DNA of 44,851 bases from contig JAKATL010000017.1 of NCBI GenBank assembly GCA_021827985.1, positions 1 to 44,851 on the forward strand. The letters run 5' to 3'. Shown here piece by piece: positions 34,201 through 42,807 of this stretch. The position numbers and the translations under genes were made by a program. The DNA comes from a bacterium (GTDB taxonomy: Bacteria; Chloroflexota; Dormibacteria; Aeolococcales; Bog-877). The stretch's first letter is position 1; each line of letters starts with the position of its first letter. The notes below the pieces were generated by a model that searched no databases, was not told where the DNA came from, and saw only the letters and a list, made by a program, of their open reading frames with translations.

Positions 34201-34474
34201 GATCGGCGTGCGAACTTCGACGTGTGCGGGTGAACAGTGCCAGCAGCGCAGCACCGATAAGGCACGCTACTGCGAGATCGGCAAGTGTGCTCTGGGCTGC
34301 GGATGTCCTCAGCAACTCCGACGCTGTGACCCCGATCACGCCGACGATGGCGAGCACGATCCTAGCCTCCGTGCTTCCGACGTTCCTAGCCTGCCATGTA
34401 GAGTCCGCCGGGGTGGGCCGCGAAGGGTCGGGGTTCCCGATTCGTGTTGGTTGACACGGCTTATTCTTGGTCAT
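31196..34474 (-). CDS. Large GT-C-like membrane protein (DUF3367 / AftD-like) with extracytoplasmic domain
   Basis: About 1092 residues from ATG 34474; an upstream TTG at 34660 is possible but adds low-quality sequence. Roughly a dozen hydrophobic helices fill the first half. An early loop with GGDITPPVGTAWINRLFSAMAW and then QRIWLTVLFMGIAL and GLLYAFNPYLMSIGG resembles the start of arabinofuranosyltransferase AftD-type proteins. The LREPGRFLMVASLG loop also fits. The second half is a large outside region including a probable beta-sandwich (about LWGPVGNCDDYEQV to SQYDYASLIV), then one last helix. It likely adds lipid-linked sugars to a surface glycan. Confidence 0.72.
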   Translation of the reverse strand: MTKNKPCQPTRIGNPDPSRPTPADSTWQARNVGSTEARIVLAIVGVIGVTASELLRTSAAQSTLADLAVACLIGAALLALFTRTRRSSHADRPSAERIRSGIRRRQLVAPAVTDPDEPEPMRTGTGRRSWWWAHVVSVLAVGALVQSWFVSGTVIAGGDITPPVGTAWINRLFSAMAWTGSNLGSINEAQQRLPWAVVVWLTHALGGSGAVAQRIWLTVLFMGIALAATALARALNFAPIAGVAAGLLYAFNPYLMSIGGVADAYLLSMALLAGLPALVVAGAKGSVPRWLAAIGLGLAGPPVGYAYANPPLVGMLVLALVFSVPLAWARYGRATAVRGVPVLLCGGLLMVAASTYWAVPAFLALRETAVATLSPLSAWTWTEGRATLANALWLNTAWFWKYPIYLPFAANFDRFPLLLVRVLVPAVALTALALPPTRLTPRRLRVTGAIALGTLAIILLSTGTNPPGNLIFDILYHLPLGWLLREPGRFLMVASLGFALMAGILVDGIGHVTPPWVGSTRAPRPSRAFHRPKMWSVLAFGGVVLTAAGSYPLWTGSVVPGRRPPFPASHVAVPRYWTLMAKWLNAPQSTPGPLLVLPPDDFYAMPYTWYYGNDGFITDLLIRHVIDPNSESYDLVSNELLSATRLEAQAIESRNWTEGARLLSAMTSPLILVRGDVVANFPGRSILSPGRLYRDLLQDPLMRLVHRDGPLSVFALTGGVVAPTGFATVNSAAPDLRALSLLPPGTALATSPPVAGHTAIYQLPSVATWQIRANSLVTELGERSGWTYRSVILAPGTSAQSPNAHMLDTQNRMTSSGRRLIVSVPLGPLEIRDGTFHQGLWGPVGNCDDYEQVLPGRTLRAKVLDKGGPAGAPFLQLSASADAACESQVLAWHRGSLLVKMNVRSRSGAGPSLCFWEQPENLCAPAAPLPAGRTWKTYTSVIQPSAGTKALTLFLYAFAPTPGQTSQYDYASLIVRSLPEAPAVDVIAAPNSFASPSTLDSLESGFGPGWLGPTGARHVELDGLTNGWIWPKSVRGATKASYSPIRDEIQAEVGAAALAALLAALLGLYARGCRPWRMPRKCAFAKKSAGDA

Positions 34475-35482
34475 CGAGCTGTGAGGTCCGACCCGAGGTA
34501 CGACTGCAGAAACCACGCTAAGCCAAGACGCGGAGACCGATGGTCTAGCCCTCTGAGCGCCAACCAGATGCCCGCTAGCTCCAGCTGATACGCCATCAAT
34601 TCGAGCCCTTGGTGCAAAATCGGATGGCATGCCATGGCAATCGCCGTTGTGCTCGCTCAAGCTGAGGCCGGCGTCCCGCTGACGATGTCATACACAGCCC
34701 CTTCCGCGTAGGACTTCATGGCCATGGAACCTGCAGCTCTGGCTGGACGCTGTTCCACGGTCATAGCTCAGATTCATACGGCCTGCTCGCTGGCCTCGTA
34801 CTTTGGTTCCCGCACAGTCACCCGACTCTTAGGTGACTGAAAACGCCGATGAGGTGGGCCGTCGACGCACCTACCCTGCCTCTGCCCAGTGCCCTGTTGA
34901 GCGTGGCGCTGCCAGTAGCGGCGTCAAGCCGAGCGCCCGGACCAATCGGTTCGCAAGAGCGGCTCCACCGGAGTGCGATTCCGCTGGGAGTGGCCCGGGA
35001 CACATCATCTCAGTTCGCTGCCTGTGCGGTGATGCGTGCCGACTCAGCCCCCATCGCAGTCGGAGCGCGCGTAGGCCTGCGCTGGCGGTGCCATACGGTT
35101 GGAGATTTGGTCGCGTCTCGGAGGTCGCTGTCAGATGGCAGGGTAGCCTACTCCTCGATGGCCGCTGACGGGTGCCTGCATCAACGCTGGGCCACAAGCG
35201 CATGGTTTCGCGCATCCGAGCCGGTGGTTCACCCTGTGGTGGGGTGCTCGGCAACAGAGGGGTTATGTAGAGTCCGCACTGTAGCTTGACCGCAGAGTGA
35301 AGGATGACTTCCTTGCCCTGTACGTGGGGCACCGAATACGAGGCGACGGCTCCTTCCCAGGGCGGATGCCCATTCGGAATGGTGTGTCGGCACTGCGGAA
35401 GTCGACCATTCGGAGCCGAGGTGGCCCCGAGCCGATGAGCGTTAGCCAGGACTATTGCGTCACCCAAGTCTGATGCATCCCC
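34475..35482. other. About 1-kb interval without a convincing gene
   Basis: Open frames exist on both strands (for example 34871-35467 on minus), but none resembles a protein family and their composition is unlike the neighbours. The region is less GC-rich than the suf genes and could hold the promoter of the 34474-25967 operon. I could not identify a strong promoter or terminator. Confidence 0.4.
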
Positions 35483-36736
35483 TCACTGAAGATCGAACTC
35501 GCGATTGCGGCTGGGTGACTGGCGCTGAACGCCGAACGCAGCGGACCGTCGGCTCAAAGGCACCGGGTCAGCCCCCAGCGGAGGCGGCGCTGCCCGGACT
35601 TCACTGGCCCGTGTAAGGCTGGACGCCCCTCCACCGGCAGACTTCCCGAGCGCGCTAGGACTCCGCGAAAGGTACTCCAGCAGCTGGCTGGCGCACGTGT
35701 CCCAGGAGTATTGAAGTGCGCGTTCTCTGCCGCCCTGGGAGAGGCGGCTCCACAAGTGAGGGGACGACAGCACTTTGTGCGCCGCCCGTGCCAGGGCCGC
35801 AGGGTTAGGATCCACCAGCAGCCCTGTCTCCCCGTCGACCACCGCGTCACGGAGCCCGGGGACATTGTAGGCGATGACCGGAACCCCATACGCTGCCGCC
35901 TCCATCGCCACGATTCCCCACCCCTCGCGGGTGCCCGGAACGAGCAAAAGGTCGGCTTGCGCCAGCAGTGCCCGCTTTTCTCGTTCGGGGACAGGCCCGC
36001 GCACGCGCACTCCGGGTAGCCGGCGGACACTCAATTTGTGGTTGAGGTAGCCTGCGCCAACCATGTCCAAGCTCACCTTTGGAATCCGCTCACGGAGGAG
36101 GGCATGTCCTGAAATCGCATCCTCTGGTCGCTTCGTACTGACCATTCGGCCAATCCAGAGCAAGCGTGGCGCGGCAGAAGGGCGCTCTCGAAGATGAAGT
36201 TCGGCAGGAACGTCGCAGCCTGGGGGGACGACACCTTGTACATGTGTCCCGAAACGCTCAAGCGCACTTGCGGTTGATGGCGAGTTGGCCACGATGAACG
36301 CACCACGCAAGGATCGGATCCACCAAGGCTCGACGAGAAGTCGCCCTAACGCGGCCACGAGAACCGGAAACTCCTGGCTCCAGACTTCCTCGGCCGTCTG
36401 GTGATAGAGCACCACCGTCTTGCGGCCCACCACCCGATGGGCCAAAAAGGGCCGGGTGCTAACTGTGTCTAAGACGGCGTCGTAGTTGGTGCCGTTAGTC
36501 CGAAGGTGAGCCTGGGCTAGGCGAAACACGGTCAGCCGTGACCCGCTGCCTATGTACTTGATCCCGATAGGTATCCCGGGACCGGTGCGCCCCGGGACTA
36601 CGGGACACCTTGGCCCAAAGATCGTAACTGCGTGGCCGGCTTGGGCCCACCGGGACGTCACCTCCACCAGGTACCTCTCAGCTCCCCCTGCTGTAGGGTC
36701 CTGGGGGTGTTTCCACGTGAGGGCGAGGATGTTCAT
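35483..36736 (-). CDS. Family 4 glycosyltransferase
   Basis: 417 residues. It starts MNILALTWKHPQDPTAGGAERYL, the usual first strand and glycine loop of GT4 enzymes. The donor half has RLLWIGRMVSTKRPEDAI, then LLVPGTREGWGIVAMEAAAYGVPVIAYNVPGLRDAVVDGETGLLV with the E-x7-E catalytic motif. It acts in the cytoplasm on a lipid-linked glycan. Its start overlaps the flippase stop (36733-36736). The last 50 residues are polar and Pro/Ser-rich. Confidence 0.92.
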   Translation of the reverse strand: MNILALTWKHPQDPTAGGAERYLVEVTSRWAQAGHAVTIFGPRCPVVPGRTGPGIPIGIKYIGSGSRLTVFRLAQAHLRTNGTNYDAVLDTVSTRPFLAHRVVGRKTVVLYHQTAEEVWSQEFPVLVAALGRLLVEPWWIRSLRGAFIVANSPSTASALERFGTHVQGVVPPGCDVPAELHLRERPSAAPRLLWIGRMVSTKRPEDAISGHALLRERIPKVSLDMVGAGYLNHKLSVRRLPGVRVRGPVPEREKRALLAQADLLLVPGTREGWGIVAMEAAAYGVPVIAYNVPGLRDAVVDGETGLLVDPNPAALARAAHKVLSSPHLWSRLSQGGRERALQYSWDTCASQLLEYLSRSPSALGKSAGGGASSLTRASEVRAAPPPLGADPVPLSRRSAAFGVQRQSPSRNREFDLQ

Positions 36737-38055
36737 CGCTCACCGGATATGGCTGCTTCCTGCAGGTCGGGCAGGGGCCCCCCACAATCGGACCGATCGC
36801 TATCACTCCGTAGCGCGTGCAGGAGCCTGCCCACCGTCATGAACGATGCGCCCCCGAGCAGGAGCGCGAGTCCCGGTCCCAAAGCAAGTGCGAGAAGTCC
36901 ATGGGCCACGACTAGGTCCCAGAGGAGCTCAAGACAGAACGCCAGAGTCAGGCCCACCAGCACGCTCACATGATGCTTATTGGTCGCGACGGCGGACCAG
37001 GCTGTGAAGGTGGTGCAAGCGGTGACTGTGGCTGATAATGCGAGCGCGGCGATGAGAGGCCGGGCCTCTCCGAACCCAGCTCCGTAGAGCCGCGCAATTA
37101 AGACTGGCCCGATCCCTGTGAGCACTGCTGTCCCCAGCAGAGCGATGCCTGCAGTTGCGAGCTCACCAAAGATCACCGCCGCGCGAGCCCGGTGGCGGGC
37201 TATCGTCGGAAAGAATGCGGTCACGATCGGCGCCGTGCCCCAGATCAGGGCGCCTACCACTATCTGGGTGGCGGCGAAGTCTCCCGCCACCGCGGGGCTA
37301 AGCGCATGGCGCGCGAACAGCACTGGCAGTCCCCAGACCGCCCAGAGGGCGCCGGCGATCAAAGAACCAGTCAATCCGGTGCGTCCCGCTGGGCCGGGAT
37401 CTGCCGGGACTGCAGGCGCGGACGTTACCGCCGTCCTACGGCCGACGACCAACATAAGCGCTGCCAGGCCGCCAGCGAAGGTGGCGGCGCCCTGGGCTAG
37501 GGAGGCAACTAGGCTTAGGAGTACCGCTCCTTGCCCGCGGCCCACCAGAAAGCCCAGGGCAAGCCGGAGCACGGCAGGGCCTACCCCCAGCGCCGCGATC
37601 ACCCGGAAGTGGCGCAGTCCGACCAGCAGCCCGATCACCGCAGCGCCGAGAATGCCGAGGGCGGCGAGGGCAGCTATCAGCAGCACGGGCACCACAGACC
37701 GCAGGTGGAGGAATCCGGCCAGGGGCCAGGAAACTACCACCAGCACCAGGGCACCAGCGGCCCAAGGCAGCAGTGATCGGAGGGCCGGCCAGAGCAGTTG
37801 TGCCGGGTGCCTGGTGGTCACTGCTGCGTGGCGGGCTATCCCGTACTGGAATCCCGTGGCCAGCAACCCCACCACCGTGACCACGGTCAGGAGCGGTCCA
37901 ATGGCCCCGTAGTCGGAGACGCCCCCCTCCCGTGCTACCACCACATTGAAGACCAAGTTCAGCACCCCAGTGATGCCGCCTGCGGCGACCAGAAGCACCC
38001 CGGCCCGGGCTGCGCTCCGGATCTCATCCCTTGGGCCGCTAGCTTCGTCCTTCAC
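36733..38055 (-). CDS. Oligosaccharide flippase (MATE/Wzx-like membrane protein)
   Basis: About 440 residues from GTG 38055, one base after the stop of the preceding gene; the open frame further upstream is only a shadow of that gene. Twelve to fourteen hydrophobic helices follow a short basic start, with AGGITGVLNLVFNVVVAREGG in helix 1 and GALIWGTAPIVTAFFPTIARHRA in the second half, a pattern seen in polysaccharide biosynthesis flippases. It would move lipid-linked sugar units across the membrane. It lies between two glycosyltransferase genes in one transcript. Confidence 0.82.
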   Translation of the reverse strand: MKDEASGPRDEIRSAARAGVLLVAAGGITGVLNLVFNVVVAREGGVSDYGAIGPLLTVVTVVGLLATGFQYGIARHAAVTTRHPAQLLWPALRSLLPWAAGALVLVVVSWPLAGFLHLRSVVPVLLIAALAALGILGAAVIGLLVGLRHFRVIAALGVGPAVLRLALGFLVGRGQGAVLLSLVASLAQGAATFAGGLAALMLVVGRRTAVTSAPAVPADPGPAGRTGLTGSLIAGALWAVWGLPVLFARHALSPAVAGDFAATQIVVGALIWGTAPIVTAFFPTIARHRARAAVIFGELATAGIALLGTAVLTGIGPVLIARLYGAGFGEARPLIAALALSATVTACTTFTAWSAVATNKHHVSVLVGLTLAFCLELLWDLVVAHGLLALALGPGLALLLGGASFMTVGRLLHALRSDSDRSDCGGPLPDLQEAAISGER

Positions 38056-38056
38056 C

Positions 38057-38893
38057 TCAATCCCCGCCCAGCGGGGCTGGGAGCTCCTCGAGCAGCAGGC
38101 TGAGCCCTCGTGCCTCCGCTCCGTCGTACCAGTGCCGGACGTGCAGCCGGTAGAAGATCGCCGCCGTGTCCCAGAGGACCGAGAAGACCGCTCTCGGGTT
38201 GGTCGTGCTCTGGAACTTGTAGTCGATCTGCACCGGTGCCTCGATAATCCGCCCGAAGCCGAAGTGGTGCGCCAGCACCAGCAGCTCGAGGTCGAAGGCA
38301 AAGCGCTTCACCAGCGCGGCGTCCACCACCCGCTCGGCCACCTCGCGGCGGAACATCTTCAGCCCGGTCTGGGTGTCCCGTACCTTGACCCGAAAGAGGA
38401 GCCGAACGAGTAGCTGGTAGGCGAGGGACTGAACCCGTCGGGGCCAGGGATAGTTGACCTGGCTCATAGGATGGCGCTTGCTCCCCACCACCACGTCCGC
38501 CGAATAGAGGTCGAGCAGCCGTGCCATCCGGCCGATCTCTTCCGGCGCGATCTCCATGTCCGAGTCAATGAAGGTCACGAGCCGTCCCCGTGCCTGGGAG
38601 ATCCCATACCTGAGGGCAAACCCCTTGCCGCGGTTACGGGAGTACCCGATGACCGACACGTTGGGCGAGCGGCACTCGCGTGCGGCCGCGTATGTCCTTT
38701 GGTCTCCATCGACCACCATCAGCACCTCGAAGGAGAGGCCAGTCTGATCCATGGCGGTCGTGAGGCGCTTGAGGTTCTGGACGATCGTCTCGGCCTCGTG
38801 GTACGTGGGCACGATCACACTCAATTCCGGGGCAGGGGCAGATCCCTCTTCCGAATGGGCCGGAGTCATCACTTCCAGGCCCAAGTCAGCCAA
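38057..38893 (-). CDS. Family 2 glycosyltransferase, polyprenyl-phosphate sugar synthase type
   Basis: 278 residues from TTG 38893; ATG 38869 is an equally good start because the fold begins at PELSVIVPTYHEAETI. Core motifs are MVVDGD (first acidic pair), GKGFALRYGISQARG, TFIDSDMEI with the DxD-type metal site, and RDTQTGLKMFRREVAE, which is the signature of dolichyl/polyprenyl-phosphate hexose synthases. Such enzymes make the lipid-linked sugars used by GT-C enzymes, and two GT-C-like proteins lie nearby. First gene of the 38893-35483 operon. Confidence 0.9.
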   Translation of the reverse strand: MADLGLEVMTPAHSEEGSAPAPELSVIVPTYHEAETIVQNLKRLTTAMDQTGLSFEVLMVVDGDQRTYAAARECRSPNVSVIGYSRNRGKGFALRYGISQARGRLVTFIDSDMEIAPEEIGRMARLLDLYSADVVVGSKRHPMSQVNYPWPRRVQSLAYQLLVRLLFRVKVRDTQTGLKMFRREVAERVVDAALVKRFAFDLELLVLAHHFGFGRIIEAPVQIDYKFQSTTNPRAVFSVLWDTAAIFYRLHVRHWYDGAEARGLSLLLEELPAPLGGD

Positions 38894-39232
38894 CTTCGCG
38901 GCCCGCCACTCGGGCGCCCTGGCAAACGGCGTCGCCGATCAACCTTGGCAGCTTCACAGAGGGCATGACTGGGCGGTCGCAGCCTGGTGCAGGATCAGTG
39001 TCAGCCGAACCGTAGGCCGGACCGGTGCCCGGGGCGGCGGCAACCGACGGCCCGAAGGGCTGCCCTCTGGTGATCAGACAGGACCGCGCCAGGCCACCGC
39101 CCTCCTCTGCGTGGGGCTCCGTACCGGCAACAACGAAAGACGGGGGCCATCCGGCCCTGCGCATCCCGATTCCTCCCCGTACCGTGACCCGATCGAACTT
39201 GCGCCAGCGTCTCCTCGATAGGCTCGCAAACG

Positions 39233-39261
39233 AGTATCGACTCGCTCCCAAGTTGAGTCAA
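39233..39261 (-). promoter_or_regulatory. Promoter of the 38893-35483 operon
   Basis: On the minus strand TTGACT (39261-39256), a 17-nt spacer and GATACT (39238-39233). It would start RNA near 39226 and give an untranslated leader of about 330 nt. No gene is seen in that leader or elsewhere in 38894-39349. Confidence 0.5.
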
Positions 39262-39325
39262 GGGGGATCGCTCCAACTTACGAAAAAATCACTGAGATTG
39301 GTGCTGGCCATCCGGAAGTATTGCG

Positions 39326-39340
39326 AGCGCCGCGGGCGCT
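39326..39340 (-). terminator. GC-rich hairpin after the GT-C-like gene
   Basis: AGCGCC and GGCGCT form a perfect 6-bp stem with a 3-nt loop 10 nt past the stop of the gene at 39350 (minus strand). No U-tract follows, so termination would need another factor. Confidence 0.3.
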
Positions 39341-39349
39341 GAGTCTGGA

Positions 39350-41020
39350 TCATGCCCGGAGGAGAACGAGCCCCGGGGGCTCGCCGAACCGAACGCTGAA
39401 GCCACAGCCCAGGAGCGCGCTGGCTGACTGCTCCCCACCGGGGGCCGGTTCCACGAGCACCCATGAGATACCGAGCTTCCGGATCCCCTTGGCCAGCGCG
39501 CAGTCGGGGGCCAGCGGATCGAGCGCGATCTGGGTCAGGTTCCCAGGAGCGCGGGCCTCGGTCACCGCGCCCGGGATCTGGAGGTCGTTGGGGGCGATCA
39601 GGTTGCCGGGGAAGGCCACGCTGGCCGGGTTGGCGGTGAGGACGTTCCCGGTGAACGGGAGCTCCTCGTACAGGGTCCACGGGAGAACGAGTACGGGAGA
39701 GCTGCTGGGGATGGCGCGCTTCATGTAGGCCGCCGCCTCCAGCCATCCCGCGGGGTATCGGGACGGGCGTACGGTCGCCGGCAACTCCCGGAGCATCGCC
39801 GCGCCAGCGGGGAGCAGGGTGGCCGCGACCAGCACCGCCGCCAACATCCCGCCCAAGGCTGCACGGCGTGGTGTGCGCCGCAGCTGGTCCACCAAAGCTG
39901 CGGAGAGGATGACGACGGCCAGCAGCCAGAGCTCGCTCCACTTCTCCGGCTCGCGATAGGCCCCCACCAGAGGGATTCGCTGCATGAGCCACAGGAAGGC
40001 CTCTTGACCCGGCCCCGTGACGGTGCTCCCAGCCATCAGCAGGCCCAGGACTGCACACCCTAATAGCCACGCCCGCTCCCGCCGGACCCAGGCTCCAGCG
40101 ATCGCCAGGGCCGAGAGGACCGCGGCTGCCAGCGGCCACCACGGGGCGCCGGAGTTGAGCATAGGGATACGCCCCAGCCGCTCTGCCCAGAACCCATAGA
40201 GCCCCAGCAGGTTCACCCAGAGTCCGTAGCGGGGGCTGGCGGTGGAGCGGAACTCCACGAGGTCCGCGCGCGAGAAGTGCTGCACCGAGTAATAGGTGCT
40301 GTTGGGGCCCGAGAAGAAGGGTGGCAGCGCATACGAGAGCGCTGCGACCAAGAGCACAAAGCTCGCCAGCCCCCAAACCAGCGTCCGGCGGTCGCGCCAG
40401 GCCCGGCGCCAGAGCAGGCTCGCGGCCGCCAGGACCAGCAGCACCCCGATCGTGTGCTGGTCGAATACCACCGCCAGCCAGCCAGCCCCGGCGGTGAGGG
40501 CGAGCCGGCCGGCGGACGGCCTGCGGAGAAGTCCCTCCCAGGCGGCCAACCAGAGGAAGAGCATTCCCGCGCCGGCGGCCACCCCCCACTGGCCCTCGAC
40601 GACGCGGTCGTACACAAATGGATTGAGGGTGCCCAGCAGCCCGGAGGGCACCTGGGCCATCCAGCTGAGCCGGCGCAGGAGCACCATGGGGCCGAAACCG
40701 CACAGAAAGATGGCCAGGCCAACGTACAGCCTCCCCGACCAGTAGCCACCCAGGAGGTGGGCCACCAGGGTGAGCGGCGCCGCAACTCCGGAGAGGGAGA
40801 GGGGCATGTGGGGCCCGAAGACGGCGTCGATCTGCAGCACGTAGCCCGGAGCCAGCAGCGAGTGAAGGCACCAGAGGGTGACCGCGCCGGGCAGCAGAAC
40901 CGCGCGTGCCCAGGCGAGGCCGGTCGAGCTGCCGCGCTCGCCATCCGCGGCGGGAGCCAAAGACGCGGCGTCCACCCTGTCATGATCTCCGATGCGGTGG
41001 CGTGAAGGGCGGTCGGGCAA
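39350..41020 (-). CDS. Multi-spanning membrane protein, GT-C-like
   Basis: Up to 556 residues from TTG 41020; GTG 40975 is an alternative that removes a polar start. About ten hydrophobic helices (for example AVTLWCLHSLLAPGYVL, GGYWSGRLYVGLAIF) are followed by a C-terminal soluble part of about 130 residues. The early loop IDAVFGPHMPLSL, the helix pair with NPFVYDRVVEGQWG, and the REPEKWSELWLLAV loop resemble those of the larger protein at 31196 (REPGRF). I infer a related lipid-sugar-dependent glycosyltransferase or glycan-export protein. It is encoded alone, divergent from 41119. Confidence 0.7.
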   Translation of the reverse strand: MPDRPSRHRIGDHDRVDAASLAPAADGERGSSTGLAWARAVLLPGAVTLWCLHSLLAPGYVLQIDAVFGPHMPLSLSGVAAPLTLVAHLLGGYWSGRLYVGLAIFLCGFGPMVLLRRLSWMAQVPSGLLGTLNPFVYDRVVEGQWGVAAGAGMLFLWLAAWEGLLRRPSAGRLALTAGAGWLAVVFDQHTIGVLLVLAAASLLWRRAWRDRRTLVWGLASFVLLVAALSYALPPFFSGPNSTYYSVQHFSRADLVEFRSTASPRYGLWVNLLGLYGFWAERLGRIPMLNSGAPWWPLAAAVLSALAIAGAWVRRERAWLLGCAVLGLLMAGSTVTGPGQEAFLWLMQRIPLVGAYREPEKWSELWLLAVVILSAALVDQLRRTPRRAALGGMLAAVLVAATLLPAGAAMLRELPATVRPSRYPAGWLEAAAYMKRAIPSSSPVLVLPWTLYEELPFTGNVLTANPASVAFPGNLIAPNDLQIPGAVTEARAPGNLTQIALDPLAPDCALAKGIRKLGISWVLVEPAPGGEQSASALLGCGFSVRFGEPPGLVLLRA

Positions 41021-41103
41021 AGGATTCGCCGGGCGGGATCTGCGAGCAGGTGGTCCCAGCCCGGCCAGCCCCTGCGGGCCGCCCCAGACCCAGCTTCCGG
41101 CCC

Positions 41104-41112
41104 TGCTATCTT
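41104..41112 (+). promoter_or_regulatory. Extended -10 promoter of the chimeric gene (leaderless)
   Basis: TGCTATCTT carries the TGn extension and a TATCTT box exactly 6 nt before GTG 41119. No -35 and no ribosome binding site are evident. Confidence 0.5.
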
Positions 41113-41118
41113 GCCGGG

Positions 41119-42111
41119 GTGAGCCGGGTCCTGATCGTGGCCAACGACGTGGTAGCCATCAGGATGGCGGGGCCGGGGATCCGCTGCTTCGAGCTGGGGC
41201 GGGGCCTGGCTGCGGACGGCCACCAGGTGACCCTGGTGGGGATGGGCTCCACTGACCTCGCCAGCCCCGGGTTCACCGTCTCGCCCGAGCTGGGGCTGGC
41301 CGCCCTGGAGCGTCTGGCCCGCTCCCATGACCTGGTGATGGTGGAGGGAACGGCGCTGCTGCGTTACCCGGTGCTCCGGGAGGTGGAATCTCCCCTGGTT
41401 ATGGACCTGTACGACCCCTTCCCCATTGCGCTCCTGGGCCAGGAGGAGCACCTGGGAATGGCCGACAGGGAGCGCCAGGACCTCGAGGTCCGCGCTGCGG
41501 TCTCGGAGATGCTCGCGCTGGGGGACTACTTCATCTGCGCCAGCGAGACCCAGCGGGACCTGTGGCTGGGTTCGCTGCTGGCCGCCGGCCGGCTAAACCC
41601 CCGCAACTGGTCTCGGGACCCCACCTTCCGCCAGCTGATCGACGTGGTGCCCTTCGGGCTGCCGGAGGTCCCACCTCCAGTGCGAGAGAGGGGCAGCCGC
41701 CTCCCCCTGCCCGGGGTCGAACAGGAGGACCTGGTGCTCCTCTGGGGTGGTGGGATCTACAACTGGTTCGACCCCTTGACCCTGATCCAGGCGGTGGCCC
41801 GGGTCGACGACCTCTCCCCCCCGGTGAAGCTGGTCTTCATGTCCACTAGCCATCCCAATTCCGGGCGCACCCACGACGGCGACGAGGTCGACCTCATCAT
41901 CGAGCGGGATGATGGTGCCGTCGTCGCCTTTGAGGTCAAAGCCTCCGCGCGGGTGCCCGGCCAGGGGATGCGGTCGTTGGCCAAGCTGCGCGATGCCGTT
42001 GGCCCTGCATTCATCGCCGGGGTGGCGCTGTACCTGGGTTCTCGTTCGTACACTTTCGCGGAACGGCTGCTCGTTCTTCCGGTCGACCGAATCTGGACGC
42101 CCGTCGATTGA
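41119..42111 (+). CDS. In-frame chimera: glycosyltransferase N-terminus fused to DUF4143-type C-terminus
   Basis: 330 residues from GTG 41119. Residues 1-249 look like the first two thirds of a GT4-like enzyme: VANDVVAIRMAGPGIRCFEL, ICASETQRDLWLG, LLWGGGIYNWFDPLTLIQA, VKLVFMSTSHPN. At about residue 250 (base 41866) it switches to RTHDGDEVDLIIE...VVAFEVKASARV...FIAGVALYLG...FAERLLVLPVD. This is the C-terminal nuclease-like domain of AAA+ ATPases of the DUF4143 group. The glycosyltransferase lacks the rest of its donor domain, so it is probably inactive. A deletion or recombination between two genes, or an assembly error, are the possible causes. Confidence 0.75.
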   Translation: MSRVLIVANDVVAIRMAGPGIRCFELGRGLAADGHQVTLVGMGSTDLASPGFTVSPELGLAALERLARSHDLVMVEGTALLRYPVLREVESPLVMDLYDPFPIALLGQEEHLGMADRERQDLEVRAAVSEMLALGDYFICASETQRDLWLGSLLAAGRLNPRNWSRDPTFRQLIDVVPFGLPEVPPPVRERGSRLPLPGVEQEDLVLLWGGGIYNWFDPLTLIQAVARVDDLSPPVKLVFMSTSHPNSGRTHDGDEVDLIIERDDGAVVAFEVKASARVPGQGMRSLAKLRDAVGPAFIAGVALYLGSRSYTFAERLLVLPVDRIWTPVD

Positions 42112-42807
42112 CTGGGCATTCCGGTGACTTAGCTGGTGTTACAGGCACCACGCGGGCCGCTCTTCTCTACTCTCGCCCGTGTCTCGGCCCAACGCGAACT
42201 CCAGGGTAACGAGACGGTCGGGCCAGCCCGGGGCCAAGGGCGTCCGAGCACTACCCAGACCGCGCCCATGGGGATTCCCTGCGCTCCGGACCCAGGTGCG
42301 CTCCACACCTGGCAGCCGCCGCCGACCGCTCTGGGGATTGGGCAGGGTCGCGGCGGGAGCGTGGCTGGCTGGCCGGGCGCGGCCTCACCGCTGGCGAGGA
42401 GGCCCAAGTCGGCGCCAACCCGGTCGATAGCCGTCGGCGCATCTCGGCGGTGAGCCTTCAGCATGGGCGCCAGCGGCACCGGGAAGCGGCTGGCCCCGCA
42501 GAGGACCGGCGCCGCGGCCGCCTCCAGCAAATCGATGTCGATGGAGGCGGACCCAAGCGTCCCGACGGTGGCCTCCGCAAGCTGGGGCCAGGTGAGCCGG
42601 GAGAGGCTTCCGGCGGGCGGCCGCCGGGCGGACTGGAGTGCCCTGACGACAGCCTCCTCTCCCCATGATCCCCTATCCCCGGTCTCACCCGGACAGCCGT
42701 ACGCCGGCCTCCCCGTCAGGTCCGTAGCAGACTGACTGACCCAACACGGAGAAATACCAGCCGTCGCGAGCTCAAATGGGTCAGCGCCCGCCGCACAACA
42801 GTCGCGC
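42112..42807 (-). pseudogene. Remnant region A, diverged copy of 43749-43954
   Basis: No intact gene. On the minus strand a stretch reads WPQLAEATVGTLGSAS, then PLAPMLKAHRRDAPTAI and LGLLASGEAAPGQPATL before the frame breaks and continues in another frame with SGRRRLPGVERT. 42265-42477 aligns with 43749-43954, which encodes PLAPLLRAHGPEVLTAI and LELLAGGEAAAGHAA. I take these as two decayed copies of one gene of unknown function on either side of the toxin-antitoxin pair. Confidence 0.4.

Noticed and set aside
34871..35467. Open frame of 198 codons on the minus strand
   Set aside because: No family resemblance, unlike the codon use of neighbours, and an equally long frame overlaps it on the other strand.
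38886..39251. Minus-strand frame in the leader of the 38893 operon
   Set aside because: No family match and no start codon at the predicted transcription start; it is the untranslated leader in my reading.
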